Below, one piece after another: positions 46,123-58,640 of a stretch of 64,000 bases of DNA. The notes under the pieces were generated by a model, which did no database searches, had not been told where the DNA came from, and saw only the letters and a list, made by a program, of their open reading frames with translations. The stretch lies in assembly GCA_037367405.1 (NCBI GenBank), contig JAZKJV010001865.1, forward strand, positions 930,001 to 994,000, written 5' to 3'. A program made the translations under genes and the position numbers. The DNA comes from Ottelia alismoides. Its lineage: Eukaryota > Streptophyta > Magnoliopsida > Alismatales > Hydrocharitaceae. Position 1 is the first letter of the stretch. Each line of letters begins with the position of its first letter.

Positions 46123-46741
46123 ACAGGCTGGCCTTATTGTAGTCCGCTTGGACGGGCAACTGTGTGTCATTCGACCAAACTCCATTCATCTCTTGAATGA
46201 GAGGCAGTGGAGGATAGAATGGATAATAAGAAGACAAGGGCTCTAGTTGGTAATCAACTAACTGTTGTTGTTGTAGTTCCTGGTCAGGAGTCGACACGTG
46301 ACACACGTGGTGGACTATCAGCTACTACTGACTAGGATGAGGTTGTTGTAGCAGTGTTGGCTCATCTTTCTTCTTGGTCGGAGTCTCAGAAGATGGTGTA
46401 GTAGACCGGCAGGCACTGATGGTACTTACCAGCAACTCCAGTTGCTTGGTGATCTCACGCAATTTATTCATATTTTCAGTTCTTTGTTCGATCACAGCTA
46501 ATTTTTTGAGATCTTGTGATTGCTTCTTGATGACATCAACATGGGAGAGATGGCCCCCAATGATCCTGAGTTTGGAGCTCTCATCTCTCTCTGCCTCGTG
46601 AGATGTTGCCATGTGGACTGGCTTGTGGATGACAGGAGGCTGTCTATGGTAAGCAAGCAATGAAGAGAGGGTGGCTTCTCCCTCGGCCATTTCTTTGAAA
46701 ATTATCCAGGCTACATCTTCATAATTATTTAACTAGGATCC
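46123..46741 (-). pseudogene. Gag pseudogene, N-terminal part, copy C
   Basis: 46325-46690 is open: MAEGEATLSSLLAYHRQPP, a lysine/glutamate-rich coiled-coil-like stretch, and EPTLLQQPHPSQ before a TAG. 46123-46306 continues with QELQQQQLVDYQLEPLSSYY and IQEMNGVWSND, and is cut by the copia LTR at 46122. It equals 19738-20350 in copy B. The plus-strand frame at 46374-46601 is its shadow. Confidence 0.75.
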
Positions 46742-47050
46742 CTAATGAATCTCCATTTCATCGCCTTTATTTTATCATTTTGGTCATAAAAACCCTAGGT
46801 AATGCATGTATATAACATTATATTGTAGAAATTAACATTCATTATTTATTACAATTATTGCATATAAAATACTATATTTAATGCTAGAACTATAGAATAA
46901 AGGAAATAAAAGAGAAAGAAGAAAATGCCAGTGGTATTTTATGACCATAATCCCCAAGATCAAGTCAAGAATTGATTTGGTCGACAAGTAATAAAGTAGG
47001 GGGAGATAAGGGCCAAATACACAATAAAAACCATATTCTTTTATTCATAT
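46742..47050 (+). repeat. LARD-family LTR fragment at the head of copy C
   Basis: It starts TAATGAATCTCC and matches the first 300 bases of the LARD LTR, including the hairpin box (about 46966-47010). It shares private sequence with 19408-19735 (ccaaatacacaataaaaacc) that the LARD LTRs lack, so the two fragments descend from one copy. It breaks off where an old copia LTR begins. Confidence 0.7.
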
Positions 47051-49219
47051 ATAAAGGAGTAGTCGATTCAGGAGTATAATAGTGATGCAACGATGGGGGT
47101 GATCTTCTCTCATGGTTTAGAGTGGACGACCACTCAAGATGGAGAGATAGGGTGGTGTGGGGCTTGAGAATGAGAGAGAGAGAGAGAGAGAGAGAGAAAA
47201 TAATTGTCGTGACAAGAAGCGCAAGAGGTTCCTCATCTTATATAATATTTTAGGAGTCAATGGATCTCAATCCATGGACAACACAAAATCAATGTATGAA
47301 TTTGATTTATGTTTCTTTCAAGAAACACAATTATATTGTAAAATGCAACAACAATCATTTTTTTAATTCAATATATATTGAATAATAATCAATATAAATT
47401 AATTTCAAATTAAATCAATCATCCACAGAGATAATGGAAAGGAGGCTAGCATCCTTCCATAAAGAGGGGGGACAGCCGCCCATTTCAAGTTGGACTTTGT
47501 GGCCATCCACCATCTCAAGATGGAAGGTGGCTATCACCTCTCCAATCCATGAGATTACATTATCCCATGGATTCTCCAGTAGTTGCACCAACTTTTGTTG
47601 CAAATTTATTCACACAAATACCTCATAATTAATTTATGGACATTGCAATCATGCCATTGGAAATTTGTGAATCACATTCATATCCCAAAATAAATTGTAA
47701 TTTATATCTTCAATTATTTGTCCAATGTGATTCCAATTCACGTCAACAATTAATCAACAAATATGAATTGCAATTTGGCTCTCTCTAATTTATCATGTCA
47801 CATTTATAATACATATGGATAATATAGATAATATTATCCACTTTATTATCATCCACAAAATTTAAATCACATTTAATTATATTGGATCATCATTCTCAAG
47901 CATTTAAAATTATGAGTCAATTTCACATTAATCATGATAATTGAATTGCATTTAATTATCCATTTCTCAATGCTTTGATATAATTCGACAATAGCATTAT
48001 TCTTTAATTCTTTCAAGAAATGCTCTCTCTCTCTGCAGATACTTGGAGATATGGACAGGGTGATTGTACGTTCCACGTATAGTGACTTGGATACTGAGAT
48101 CACATCTCAAATCCTGATCTCATTGAACTCTCATAGATGCTTGATTAAATAAAGTCCGTAAATCTAATATTCTCTTTGCATCCGAATCACATTCAGATCA
48201 AAGTCTAATATTTGGACCAAGATCAAATCACTTCTCTACTGAGAGGAGTCACTAATATCCAGACTTGTTTTATCACTCCCTCAAAATAGAAGCATCATGG
48301 TTATACAATCGTTTATGATCACATCACCCTCAGATATTCCTAATACCTGTGCATCCTGCATATTAGAAGAACTATGATAAACCAGAAGACATAGATCAAT
48401 TTACATTGTCATCTTTAGGGTTTTATCACCAGGTTTCTCATTTGGTCGTTCGGAGTTGGTATCGATCATATGCTTTCCAAAAGCATATATCATACCTACA
48501 AATTCTTGTCATGCTTCCAAAGCAAGACGACCATGCGTGAAATTTGACTGGTTCCAATACCTTATGAATGAGATCATCTCTTCTAATTCACAAGTGACCT
48601 ATATGATCCCTTTAAGAGATTGTATAACTCATATGGCCTCATATGCACACCATCTTGCCGTTGTATAGACATTGATAAGGTCATCAACCTATTAGTCTGC
48701 CAAATGTACATACTTATACATACAACAACACATTTATCTCCGGTCAGAGGATGTTTGCCAATATCATGACAATATATGACATATGACTTGGTTATCTTGA
48801 TCTCGTTAAGTCAACTCTTTAACCTAATTAATATGACACCTCCGAATCTCTATTTCCATGCAGAGGACCTGCATTAAGAGGCCGATCAGATATCAGCCAA
48901 ATGAGAACAGATTATCATCTCTTACTCATGTAGGAGATCATCTCTTAACAATAATGTACTATGCTTCATGAGTCCACAATCTAACTCTTTAGATATTCGT
49001 CTACGTACCAACCTCTATGATTCAACCATTGAAACAACAACTGCATGATCATTAAGATAGACATGGTACATAACCCTAATTGTACTGAGGGACGTTATAG
49101 TGCATTCATTCATTTAATCTCAGATAGGGAGTGAAATTAGAAAATGACTTTTATTGATAAATCAAACATTACATTAACATTATTGTAGGAATGATTCTCC
49201 TCGGGCTCACATGGCTAAT
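47051..49219 (-). repeat. Old copia-family LTR, truncated (copy 2)
   Basis: This aligns with 28540-30674, so about 400 bases of the LTR end are missing on the left. On the element strand its start is near 49219 (ggctaata in place of gctaaca). It contains a (GA)n tract at 47172-47197, and the block cacgtatagtgacttgga near 48075 is shared with the young LTRs. Much more diverged than the copia element at 28131. Confidence 0.75.
47172..47197. repeat. (GA)n microsatellite, old copia LTR
   Basis: Thirteen GA units at the homologous place of the family microsatellite. Confidence 0.85.
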
Positions 49220-49234
49220 AGATCTCACTCGTTT

Positions 49235-50806
49235 GCCAAATGGCGCATTCCTGATCGTGGAGGAGATGCTCTGTCGCCACATCTCTCTTCGAGATTCGAT
49301 CTCAAATGAATTTATTTATGAAAAACATATCAGGGGAGAATGATCGAGAAATTGAGATTTTTATAGGTTGTGCTCAAGTGAAATTGGAAATGAGCAGGGC
49401 ACGTGAACCGAGGCTGGAAGGATCGAAATTTTATTCAGGAGGTTGAATTTGTCATTCAAGTGAGAGAATAGAGAAGAAATCAAGATAAGAAGGGATGGGA
49501 TCTGATCAAGAAAAATCAAAGAAGTTGAGGATACATCTAGTTATCAGGGCAAACAAGGAAGGCTAGGAAGTTTAGCCATGTCAATAGACCCAAGTCCAGC
49601 CAATGGGTAGTCGTCGCAGTAAAAGACAATCCGAAAAAGATAAAATAAGGAAATAAATAAAAGAAAAAATAAGAAATATAGAGTAGATGGCTTTAAAGTA
49701 ATAAATATTTAAACTAAGTGATGTTAATAAATTAAAAAACTTAGTTATAGTTATTTTTAATAAATTAAATTCATTAATAAATAAGTGAAAATAAATATTA
49801 TTTATTAAAAAATACATGTGTAAATATAATAAATGCATCTTTAATAAATTATTTTTACAAATAATTACTTGATTTATAAATTTATAGAATATTTTGAGGA
49901 TTTTAATTATATTTCTATTTTATTTTTATGATTTAATTTAATAACTTCAATAAATAATGCTATTTACATTATATTTACATGATACATGTAGTATAAGTGT
50001 AATTATTTTATTTTTGATTCTTTTTGTTTTCATAATTTTTATTTGTATTACATATAATATAGAATATATACAAAATATTAAAAATACAACATGTGCAAAA
50101 ATTAAATAGAATAAGTAAAAGAGTAAATAATACAGTGTATACATAGACAAATAATACAATAGCACTCCAAAATGCCAACTTTCACTTATTGACTTGTTTT
50201 TTATGAAAACCACCTTAATTTAAAGCTTACTTAATTTTAAACTTAATGAAAATGGGTTTGGTTTATTTTGAGTTTTTGTGGAGAAGATATTGATCTGATA
50301 TATTTTGCTTTGTCACTTTTTCACAGTGTCATTATTCTCAATATGTACAGTGATTATTCTTGCAAATATTTTTTATATTTACAACTTATTTCTGTGTAAA
50401 AGTTCCACAATGAAAACAATTTTATTTGGGTTTGTTTCGATGATAAATAAAATAGAAGATAATATGTGCAATATGTATAATGTTGAATATACAAGAGTGA
50501 GAATTGATTCTCTTGCTTTTTCTAGATAGAAACCCTATCACCCCCTAATTTATTACTTGTTTATTAGATCAAGTCTTGATCTACTCTCATGTCTAGGATT
50601 AGACACTATTTATTATTTGAATACAATCATTTTATTTTATTTATTTTTCCTTTATTTATTTATTTATTTTAGGTTAAAATAGTAATAATATAGAATATAT
50701 ATATATGAATATTATTAAAAGGTGATATTTCTGGATATTTTCGAGTATTTATAAGGTATTTTAAGCTAAAATAAATGAATATCGATGATGAATTGGTGAT
50801 GCATCA
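49235..50806 (-). repeat. LARD-like LTR fragment, second subfamily, reversed
   Basis: On the minus strand it starts TGATGCATCACCAATTCATC at 50806. It carries a perfect dyad and a taattagggggtgata-like box (about 50530-50582), an AT-rich stretch, and a GC-richer part where gtcttttactgcgacg near 49620 matches the LARD LTR near 11870. A TATA-like cctataaaa lies near 49360. It sits in the 3' internal part of copia copy 2 and replaces about 0.5 kb of it. Confidence 0.6.
50566..50582. promoter_or_regulatory. Perfect dyad in the LARD-2 LTR
   Basis: AGATCAAG-t-CTTGATCT, at the position of the GACCAA..TTGGTC hairpin of the first subfamily. Confidence 0.45.
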
Positions 50807-51433
50807 CTACTCAAAAATCTTGTTTCTTTGAAGATGTTTTTCATTACTACAATTAAGTGTTATTTCTACGCAATTGGATTGGTAACAATTTAGCACTCCC
50901 ACTACATGGTATAAATCTAGCTTTTGTATATAGCTGGCATACATCGGGTTTCCAATAGCTGATATAGAAAGGCTTGCAACTTTAGCAATCATGTCTTGAA
51001 CACTTTGAGATTTTATCCTTTCAGACAAGTTAGTACCATATCTTAAGGGACAGAAGCCTTCCTTGGATTTTTCCAAAGTTGAATATGTCCAAGATGTACC
51101 TGTAATTTGATGGTCCCATTGCCCTTGTCTTTTTGCTTCGGAACAACTTCATAATTAAGATCTAAGAAGCATACTAGAGATCTTCTATCTTAAGGTACGA
51201 AATAACCATATTATAAAAACACTTATTATCATATTTATATCATTCCAAATGATTAGAATTTTATCTACATTTAGCATGGCGAACACAATGGCACACATAC
51301 TATGTTTCACGTGGCTCATCAAGATTCTGTCTAGAATCATAACGTTTATAATTTCATCAAATCTGTTGTTCCAAATATGAGAAGCTTAATTTGTGTACAT
51401 AGATGGAGTGGTTTAGTTTAGATTACACACTTT
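50807..51433 (-). pseudogene. Copia copy 2, RT-RNase H scrap
   Basis: 50807-51076 encodes SKEGFCPLRYGTN, SAIGNPMYA and VVGVLNCYQSN, matching KKGFLPLRHGIH, SAVGSLMYAM and VVSRYQSC of the younger copy. 51080-51430 is RT sequence in broken frames (bases near 51310-51390 match 31690-31770). It is cut on the right by the LTR of copy 3 and on the left by the LARD-2 fragment. Confidence 0.65.
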
Positions 51434-54010
51434 TGAAGTTTAGGGTTTATGCTTTCACACATCATTGAGGCATGTAGATCACATCAAATACAATCTAGGG
51501 CAAGTAGTCATACTAGTTGCAATGGGCAGCAGAATTTAAAAATTTTATAATTAGATGAAACCGAATGATATGAGAACACTTATCAAATCATTTCATCATG
51601 ATCACAAACTAGACAGTGGATTACCTCTTGAAGTGTTATTGCGATCGTCTATCTCTAAAAGAAGAGATCTCCTGTCTCAAGTATGATCCCATGAAGGATG
51701 CACTTGCCGGCGCATGGATGAGATGCGTAGATCCCGCAATCAGAGTTGACGATTCAAGCACGGAGTCTCTTGATTTCATCTCACAAAATTGGTAGCCTTC
51801 CTCACGAGAAAGATGTATCGAAGAAGGTGGAGATCCACGCAGTCTATCTAGTAGCACAACGAAGTTGCGACAACGATGAGGATCTTAACAACCACAAAGT
51901 GGACTACTACCTAGGGTTTGAGAGAGATGTACTTGGACGTGTATGAGAGTAGAGACCGAGAGAAAGAAACAGATTTGTTGCTTCTAGAGCTCTTCTTTTA
52001 TAACAAATTGGATGTCCATGTATCCCAACCATGTGCACAAATAGTCAATTGTGTAGATTAATTTGTGTTTGCAAATCAACGGCCATGCTTTTATTATAGA
52101 AATTTTCAACAACAAATAATTAATTTAAAAATAAACTAAACATATTACAGAAATATCAATATAAATTAATTCAAATAAACCAATATGGAATTACATGGAA
52201 GGAGAGAAAGCCTCCTTCCATATATGGTGGACGACCGCCAAAATTAGGACTTAAGGTGGCAGACCACTAATATTAAGACAAGGAGGCTATCTCATTCCAT
52301 ATTTAATGATATATCGTATGTCGTCAAATATTCCACATGTAAAACAAATTTTGTTGCAAACTAATTAATAAAAATTAATTTCCAAATTATGTTGTGTTAA
52401 TTTCAATCATGCCATTGAAAATTATGAATAATATTGAACTATCCAATATAAAATGTAAATTGCATTTCCAATTAATTCTATAATATGAATCTAATTCACA
52501 TAGATATTTAATTTGCAAATCATATTTACAACTGAATGTATCCAACATATTGTAAATAGCATTTATAATATTTATGATTATTATGGATTGTGATATACAC
52601 ATTAGTCATATCTTTGAAAATTGAATCATATATAATTTTCTTAGATGACTATTCTCATGTGTCAAAATATTGTAAATCATATTCGTATTATTCGTGATAA
52701 ATTAATCACACCTAATCATGATTTTCCCAATGCTCAGATACATCATCAACAATGGAATTATTCTTGAACTCTTTCAAGAATATTGTGCTTTCTTTGTGTA
52801 TACTTGGAGACTAGGATATGGTAATTGTAAATTCCATATAAAATGACGTTTATACTGAGATCATATCTTATATCCAGATCTGGAGGACCTCTCATAGATG
52901 TTTGATTAAATAAATCATAAATCTAATCTTCTCATTGCATCCATATCACATTGAAATCAATGTCCAATACTTTCACTAAGATTAGATTACTAATCTACTG
53001 ACAGGAGTAACTAAAATCCAAACCTATTTCATCACTCCATCTTAATGGAAGTGCCATGGTTATTCAATCCTTTATGATCACACCACCCTCAAGTATTACT
53101 TATACGCGACCATCATGCATATTGGAAGAACTAGAATAATCTCGAAGTTTTAGATTATATTTGAGTTGTTTCTTTAGGTTTTATAATTAAGTTTCTCATT
53201 TAGTAATTTGGAGTTGGTATCGATTATAAGATTTCCAAAAGCATATGTCACGCCAACAAATTCTTGTCATGCTTCCAAATCAAGGTTTCCATGTACAGAA
53301 CTTTATTTGTCCTGGTACGTCATGTGTGAGCACATTTCTTGCGGTTTAGTTGTGAACATGTACGATCCCTTTAAGAGATCATATTACTCATATACCCTTG
53401 TGTGCACAACAGCTCGTCTCTCTCTTTCTCTCTCTCTCTGTATATATATATATATATACCTTGAATAGTTCATGAACCTAATGGTCTGCCTAATGTACTT
53501 ATCTAGACAGAAAGTAATGCATCTATCTTTGATCAGTGGAAGCATGCCTATTCTGTGATAGCGTACGACATAGGTCTTTGTTATCTCGATCTCATTAAGT
53601 AAACTCTTTGGCCTAACTTATCTAGCACACGTGAATCCCTCTTCCAATGTAGAGGACATGCATGAAGAGATCGGTAAGATATCAGACTTTTGAGAAGAAT
53701 TGTCGTGTACTTCTCATGATGGAGATCATATCTTAACAATCATCTAATGGTGCTTGAGGATTCCTCAATCTAACTCTTTAGATATCATCCAAGCACCGAC
53801 CTTTATAATTTAACCATTGAATCAATAGTTGCATCATCATTAAAATGGCCATGATACACAACCCTAATTGTACTAAGGGACCATATAAGTGCATTCATTC
53901 ATTTAGTTCTAGATGAGGAGTGAAATTAAACAAAATCTATTATTGATATATCAAAGAATGCAATAATATTTAATGTAGAAATGGTTCTCCCTAGGCTGAC
54001 ATGGCTAACA
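51434..54010 (-). repeat. Copia copy 3, 3' LTR
   Basis: On the element strand it starts TGTTAGCCATG at 54010. It carries the ctagtcatactag-like block near 51505 and ends near 51434; the exact end is uncertain because the join with RT sequence is ambiguous. A (CT)n(TA)n tract lies at 53416-53458. Strongly diverged. Confidence 0.7.
53416..53458. repeat. Compound (CT)n(TA)n microsatellite
   Basis: CT-rich run followed by nine TA units, inside the LTR of copia copy 3. Confidence 0.85.
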
Positions 54011-54603
54011 ATCTCGCACTAGCCCTCATACACTTAGGTACAATCTTTAAACCCATGCTCATTACATGCTGGCCAAAAATGATTTTGGGGTAAAAATTTT
54101 GTAAGGGGATCAACAATGTTGCCGACAAAGTCCACCTTGGTTATGATTATTTCACCTGCTATTGGATCTCATGAATGATGTGGTATTTTCTTCAATTGTG
54201 TTTGCTATTTTGATTCCACCTGGGTTCCTTCGCCTAAGCTTTGGCTCATGTGTTATAGTAGAGTAGCGGTATGGGAGTATCAAAGGAAAATAGGCCGATT
54301 TCTTAGATGAACTTGTGTAACTACATCACCTACTTCGTAACATCTGATGTGACCATATATTCTGCTTTTTTGTTGAATCCATCGTAGTGTCCTACTTCTT
54401 ACTTCTCCAGCTCACAACACCATTGTTCGATAAGAACACAAATATTGAAGTTGACTTGCAATCATCTATATCAGATTGGAAGTATGAGTATGTGTATCCT
54501 AAGACTTTGATATCACCATCTACATAGACCAAGATGTTTGTGTCCATCTCAAATACTTAAAAATGTTCATCATTACTTTCCAGTGTTGCTCTCCATAGCA
54601 AGA
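54011..54603 (-). pseudogene. Copia copy 3, RNase H scrap
   Basis: It begins with the polypurine region (atctcgcactagcc) and matches 30675-31270 of the young element, down to ccagtgttgctctccata. The RNase H words are readable only in broken frames. It ends exactly at the TG start of the next LTR (54604), as expected if copy 4 inserted here. Confidence 0.65.
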
Positions 54604-57075
54604 TGAATGTAATGGGAAAAACATTAAGCGCGCCGAGGAAGTGTGATGATCACATCATATGCAATCAGGAGCATCTAGTCATACTAGTCGCTCAAGGTAG
54701 CATAATTTAAACATTTTTAAAGTGATGATACCACATGATCCAAGAACACTTCTCAAATCATTTCATCTTGACAACAAAGAAGATATAGGAATAACTCTTG
54801 AAGCATGGTTGAGATTGAAATCTCTAACGTAATATGCCACATGCCTCAAGTCCGACCCGATGGAGGTGATGCTTGCAAGCACGTTAATGAGACGTGTCCT
54901 TCTCACATCCAAGATGTAGATCTAAGAAACGGTCAAAGCGAGAGTGTGATGGTGTAGCAATGATGACGATTCCCTCTAGGTCAAGAAGTGGACTACCACT
55001 CTTGAGAGAGAGAGATAGAGGTGTGTGCTGAGAATAAGAGAGAGAGAGAGAGAGAGAACTTAAGAATTTGTTTTCTAAAATAAGAGCTAGGGAGTCTCTT
55101 CTTTTATAATATTTTGGGAGTCCATGGATCACAATCCATGTATAACAAAAATCAATGGTTGAGATTGGCTTTGGTTCTTTTATTTGTCGTGATTTTGTTG
55201 TAAATATTTACAATAATAATTAATTACATTAAATTAAATATATATTGACTACTCATTAATATAAATTAATTCAATAAAATCAACACTCCATGAAGGATAA
55301 AAAAGGAGGCAATGCTCTTTTCAGTTAAGGGGGCAGGTGGGGGGATGGCCACCTTCGGTCTTAATTCAAGGGTGGTCGTCCACTCTCCCCATAATAATGG
55401 TGCTCTCCTTCTTCCTATTATATAAGATTACATATCTTATATAATCCACCATTATTTGCATAAATATTTGTTGCAAATTATTTCACAAAAATAATTCCAA
55501 ATCATTTTGTAACAATTTTATTCTTGCCGTTAGAAATTGTGTCACATATTTACACATCCAAAAATAAAATATATATTGTATTTTCAATTAATTGTCCAAT
55601 GAGAATCCAACTCATATAAACATTTTATTTATAAGTATTATTTGCAATTAGCTCTCTCTAATATATTATTAATAACATTTATAATATATACGATTAATAT
55701 GGACAGTACAATCCACATTATTCATATCCATGATAATTAGTTCTTATTTAATTATTTTGGATCATCATTTTCATGCATCTAAATAATATTAGTCATGTTC
55801 ACATTATTCACAAAAAGAAATCACATTTAATTATCAATTTCTTAGTGTTCAGATATATAATTTAAGAATGGAACTATTCTTGAACTCTTTTAAGAATAAT
55901 GTGCATTCTCCACGGAAACTTGGATATAAGGAAAAGGTTATTGTGCATTCCTCGTATAGTATTTTGATAACATCTGAAATCCATATCACTAATAGATTCT
56001 TGATTAAATCAAAGTCGTAAATCTTATCTTCTCATTGCATATGAATTGTATTTCGATCAATGTCCAACATTTGTACTAAGATTAGATAGCTTCAATACTG
56101 AGAGCAGCCACTAAAATCCAAACCTAATTCATCACTACCTCAGAATGGAAGCATCATGGTTATACAATCATCTATGATCACAATCACCCTCGAGTATTCC
56201 TAATACACGTGCATCCTACATACTAGAAAACCTAGAATAAACTTGATGTTTTAGATCTCATTTAGATTGTCTTCTTCATGGTTTTATCATTAAGATTCTC
56301 ATTGGGTCATTGGGTGTTGTTATCAATCATATGCTTTCCAAAAGCATATACATATGTACAATTTCTTGTCATGCTTATAAAAAAAGATGACCATGCATGG
56401 AATTTGATTGGTCCGAGTACCTCATGAGTGAGATCATGTATTCCGGTCCAATAATAAACTTGTATGATCTCTTTGAGAGATCATTATTACTCATATGCTC
56501 TCATATGCACACCAGCTCACCAATGTATAGAACTTGATTAGGTCATCAACTTGTGGGTCTGCCAAGTGAACATACTTAGCAATACATATGTTTCCTATTA
56601 GGGGATGCATGCCTATATCGTGATAATATACGACATAGGTCTTGTTTATCTTTATCTCCTTATGTCTACTCTTCGACCTAACTTATATGAAACCTCTGAA
56701 TCTATATTCTAATTTAGAGGACCCAATTCAAGAGGTTTGTCAGATATCTCCCTTTGGAGAAGAATTGTCATTTCCTTCCCAGGATGGAGATCATCTCTTA
56801 ACAATCAATTGATGGTGATTGATAAGTCCTCAATCTAAGTCCTTATATTTTAATCAAAGCACCGTACTATTTGATTCAACTATTGAATAATCACTTGTTT
56901 GATCATTAATATGGCAATGGTACATAACCATAATTGTACTAAGGGACCTTATAGTGTATTCTCTCATTTAATCTCATATAGTGAGTGAAATAAATCATTA
57001 ACGTTTACTGATACATCAAATATTGCAATAACATTTGTTGTTTAAATGGTTTGCCTTGGGATCACATGGCTAACA
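54604..57075 (-). repeat. Copia copy 4, 3' LTR
   Basis: The LTR is 2.47 kb, starting TGTTAGCCATG at 57075 on the element strand and ending at 54604 (tgaatg on the plus strand, cf. tgaagg at 28131). It includes the catctagtcatactag block near 54690 and a GA tract at 55037-55057. Confidence 0.75.
55037..55057. repeat. (GA)n microsatellite, copia copy 4 LTR
   Basis: About ten GA units at the homologous family position. Confidence 0.8.
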
Positions 57076-57990
57076 ATCTCCCACTAGACCTTAGAACCAT
57101 TCAGGAAAAATCTATAAATCCATGTTCATTACATGCTGGTAGAAAGCCTTTTTGTGTCAAAGAATTGGTAAAGAGATCAACAACATTGTTGGCAGAGAAC
57201 ACCTCGGTGATGATGTCACCACACTTTTAAATATCTTGGAAGATGTGGTATTTCCTTTCCACGTGCTTTCACTTTTAGTGCCATCTAGTTTCTATCGCTA
57301 GAGATATGCCTCATGTGTTATCACAAAGTAGCGGGCTGGGAGTATCAAAGGAAACTACACCAAGTTCTAGGATGAACTTGCTCAACCATACAGCCTCCTT
57401 TGCAGCATCCGTTGCGGCAATGTATTTAGATTTTATTGTTGAATAGATTGCAGTGTCTCGTTTCTTGCTTCTCCAAATCACATCTCCACATTTAACATGA
57501 ACACAAACTCTGATGTTGACTTGTAGTCATCAATATCAGACTGAATGTCAGAATCTGTGTATTCTAAGTCTTGGAGATGACCATCTCCATAAACCAAGAC
57601 GTAACCTTGCCTCCATCTTAGATATTTAAAGATGTTTTTTTACTACATTCCAATGTTTCTCTCCATAAAAGAATCAGTAGCGACTTGCCACTCTTATTGC
57701 GTGGCTAATATCTGACCTTGTGCACATCATGGCATGCATTAGGCTTCCCACAGCTGATGTGTAGGGCCATCCAGCCATGGCTTTCTAATACTCAACACTT
57801 TGAGGAGCCATCCATTTAGGTAGATGGATACCATGTCTTATGAGAAGGAAGCCTCTCTTGGAATTCTCCATATGGAAACGTTCTATGATCTTCTTAATGT
57901 ACCAATGTTGTGACAATCCCAAAATCCTCTTACCTATGTTTTTGAACAGCTTTAGAACCAATATCTAATAGGCTTCTCCAAGATCTTTAA
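57076..57990 (-). pseudogene. Copia copy 4, RNase H and RT C-terminus
   Basis: Collinear with 30675-31560. The polypurine tract (tctagtgggagat on the minus strand) follows the LTR. The bases for LTKP, GAIA, STTEAEY and MHAMMCTRPD-like words are present, but no frame of 60 codons is open. It retains a segment near 57790-57830 that the young copy lacks. Confidence 0.65.
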
Positions 57991-58640
57991 TATCAAATGT
58001 ATGGGACAACCAAATTTTAACACTAGTCATCGTCCCTATATCATTTCCAATAATAAGCATTTCATCTACATAACGCATGATGAATACAATGGCGTGCACA
58101 TTTCAACTGGATTCTGAACAAAGTCATAACTTTTTATGGTTTCGTCAAATTTGATGGCCCATCTACGAGAAGCTTGATCGATCCCATAGATGGATTTCAT
58201 TTATCTTTCATACTTTTCATTCCTCGGTAATGAAGCCCTAGGGATGCTCCATATATATACTCCTTAAGGTATCCATTGAGGAATGTCATCTTGACATACA
58301 TTTGCCAGATTTCGTAGACAATATATGCTGCTATAGCTAGCAGTGCCCTAATGGATTTATGCATAGTAACATGAGATAATGTCTCATCATAGTCTACGCA
58401 TTCTCTATGTGTGTAGACTTCGGCTACGAGCCATACTTTAAATGTCTCCACCTTCCGATCATGTCTCCTTTTTCTCTTGAAGATCCATTTACACCCAAAA
58501 TTTTTACTCGTCTGGGTGGATCCTTTAGGGACTATACACCATTTATATGCATGGAGTCAATTTCTAACTTCATTGCTAACTCCCATCTATCCATGTCATG
58601 ATCTGTGAATGCTTTATCAAATGAAGTTGGATCAATATGA
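57991..58640 (-). pseudogene. Copia copy 4, reverse transcriptase
   Basis: 58197-58451 is open: METFKVWLVAEVYTHRECVDY, then HVTMHKSIRALLAIAAYIVY and WQMYVKMTFLNGYLKEYIYG. The first catalytic Asp is Tyr (usual QMDVK, here QMYVK). Beyond this the frame shifts; the bases for the YVDD region (near 58070) read YVDEML on the minus strand. Not functional. Confidence 0.75.

Larger units (their letters stand above)
24150..46741 (-). mobile_element. Athila-like Ty3/gypsy remnant, copy C (right inverted arm, split)
   Basis: Read on the minus strand from 46741 leftward: partial gag (46741-46123), a copia element of 18 kb including its own passenger (46122-28131), gag resumed (28130-27340), protease, RT, RNase H and the start of integrase (to about 24150). 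Without the insert it is about 4.6 kb and matches B from end to end, at about 85% by eye near the gag start. It extends about 180 bases further into integrase than B. Confidence 0.8.

Noticed and set aside
53208..53468. 86-codon frame ending in a Leu/Ser and Ile/Tyr run
   Set aside because: Its end is the CT/TA microsatellite and the rest is copia LTR U3.
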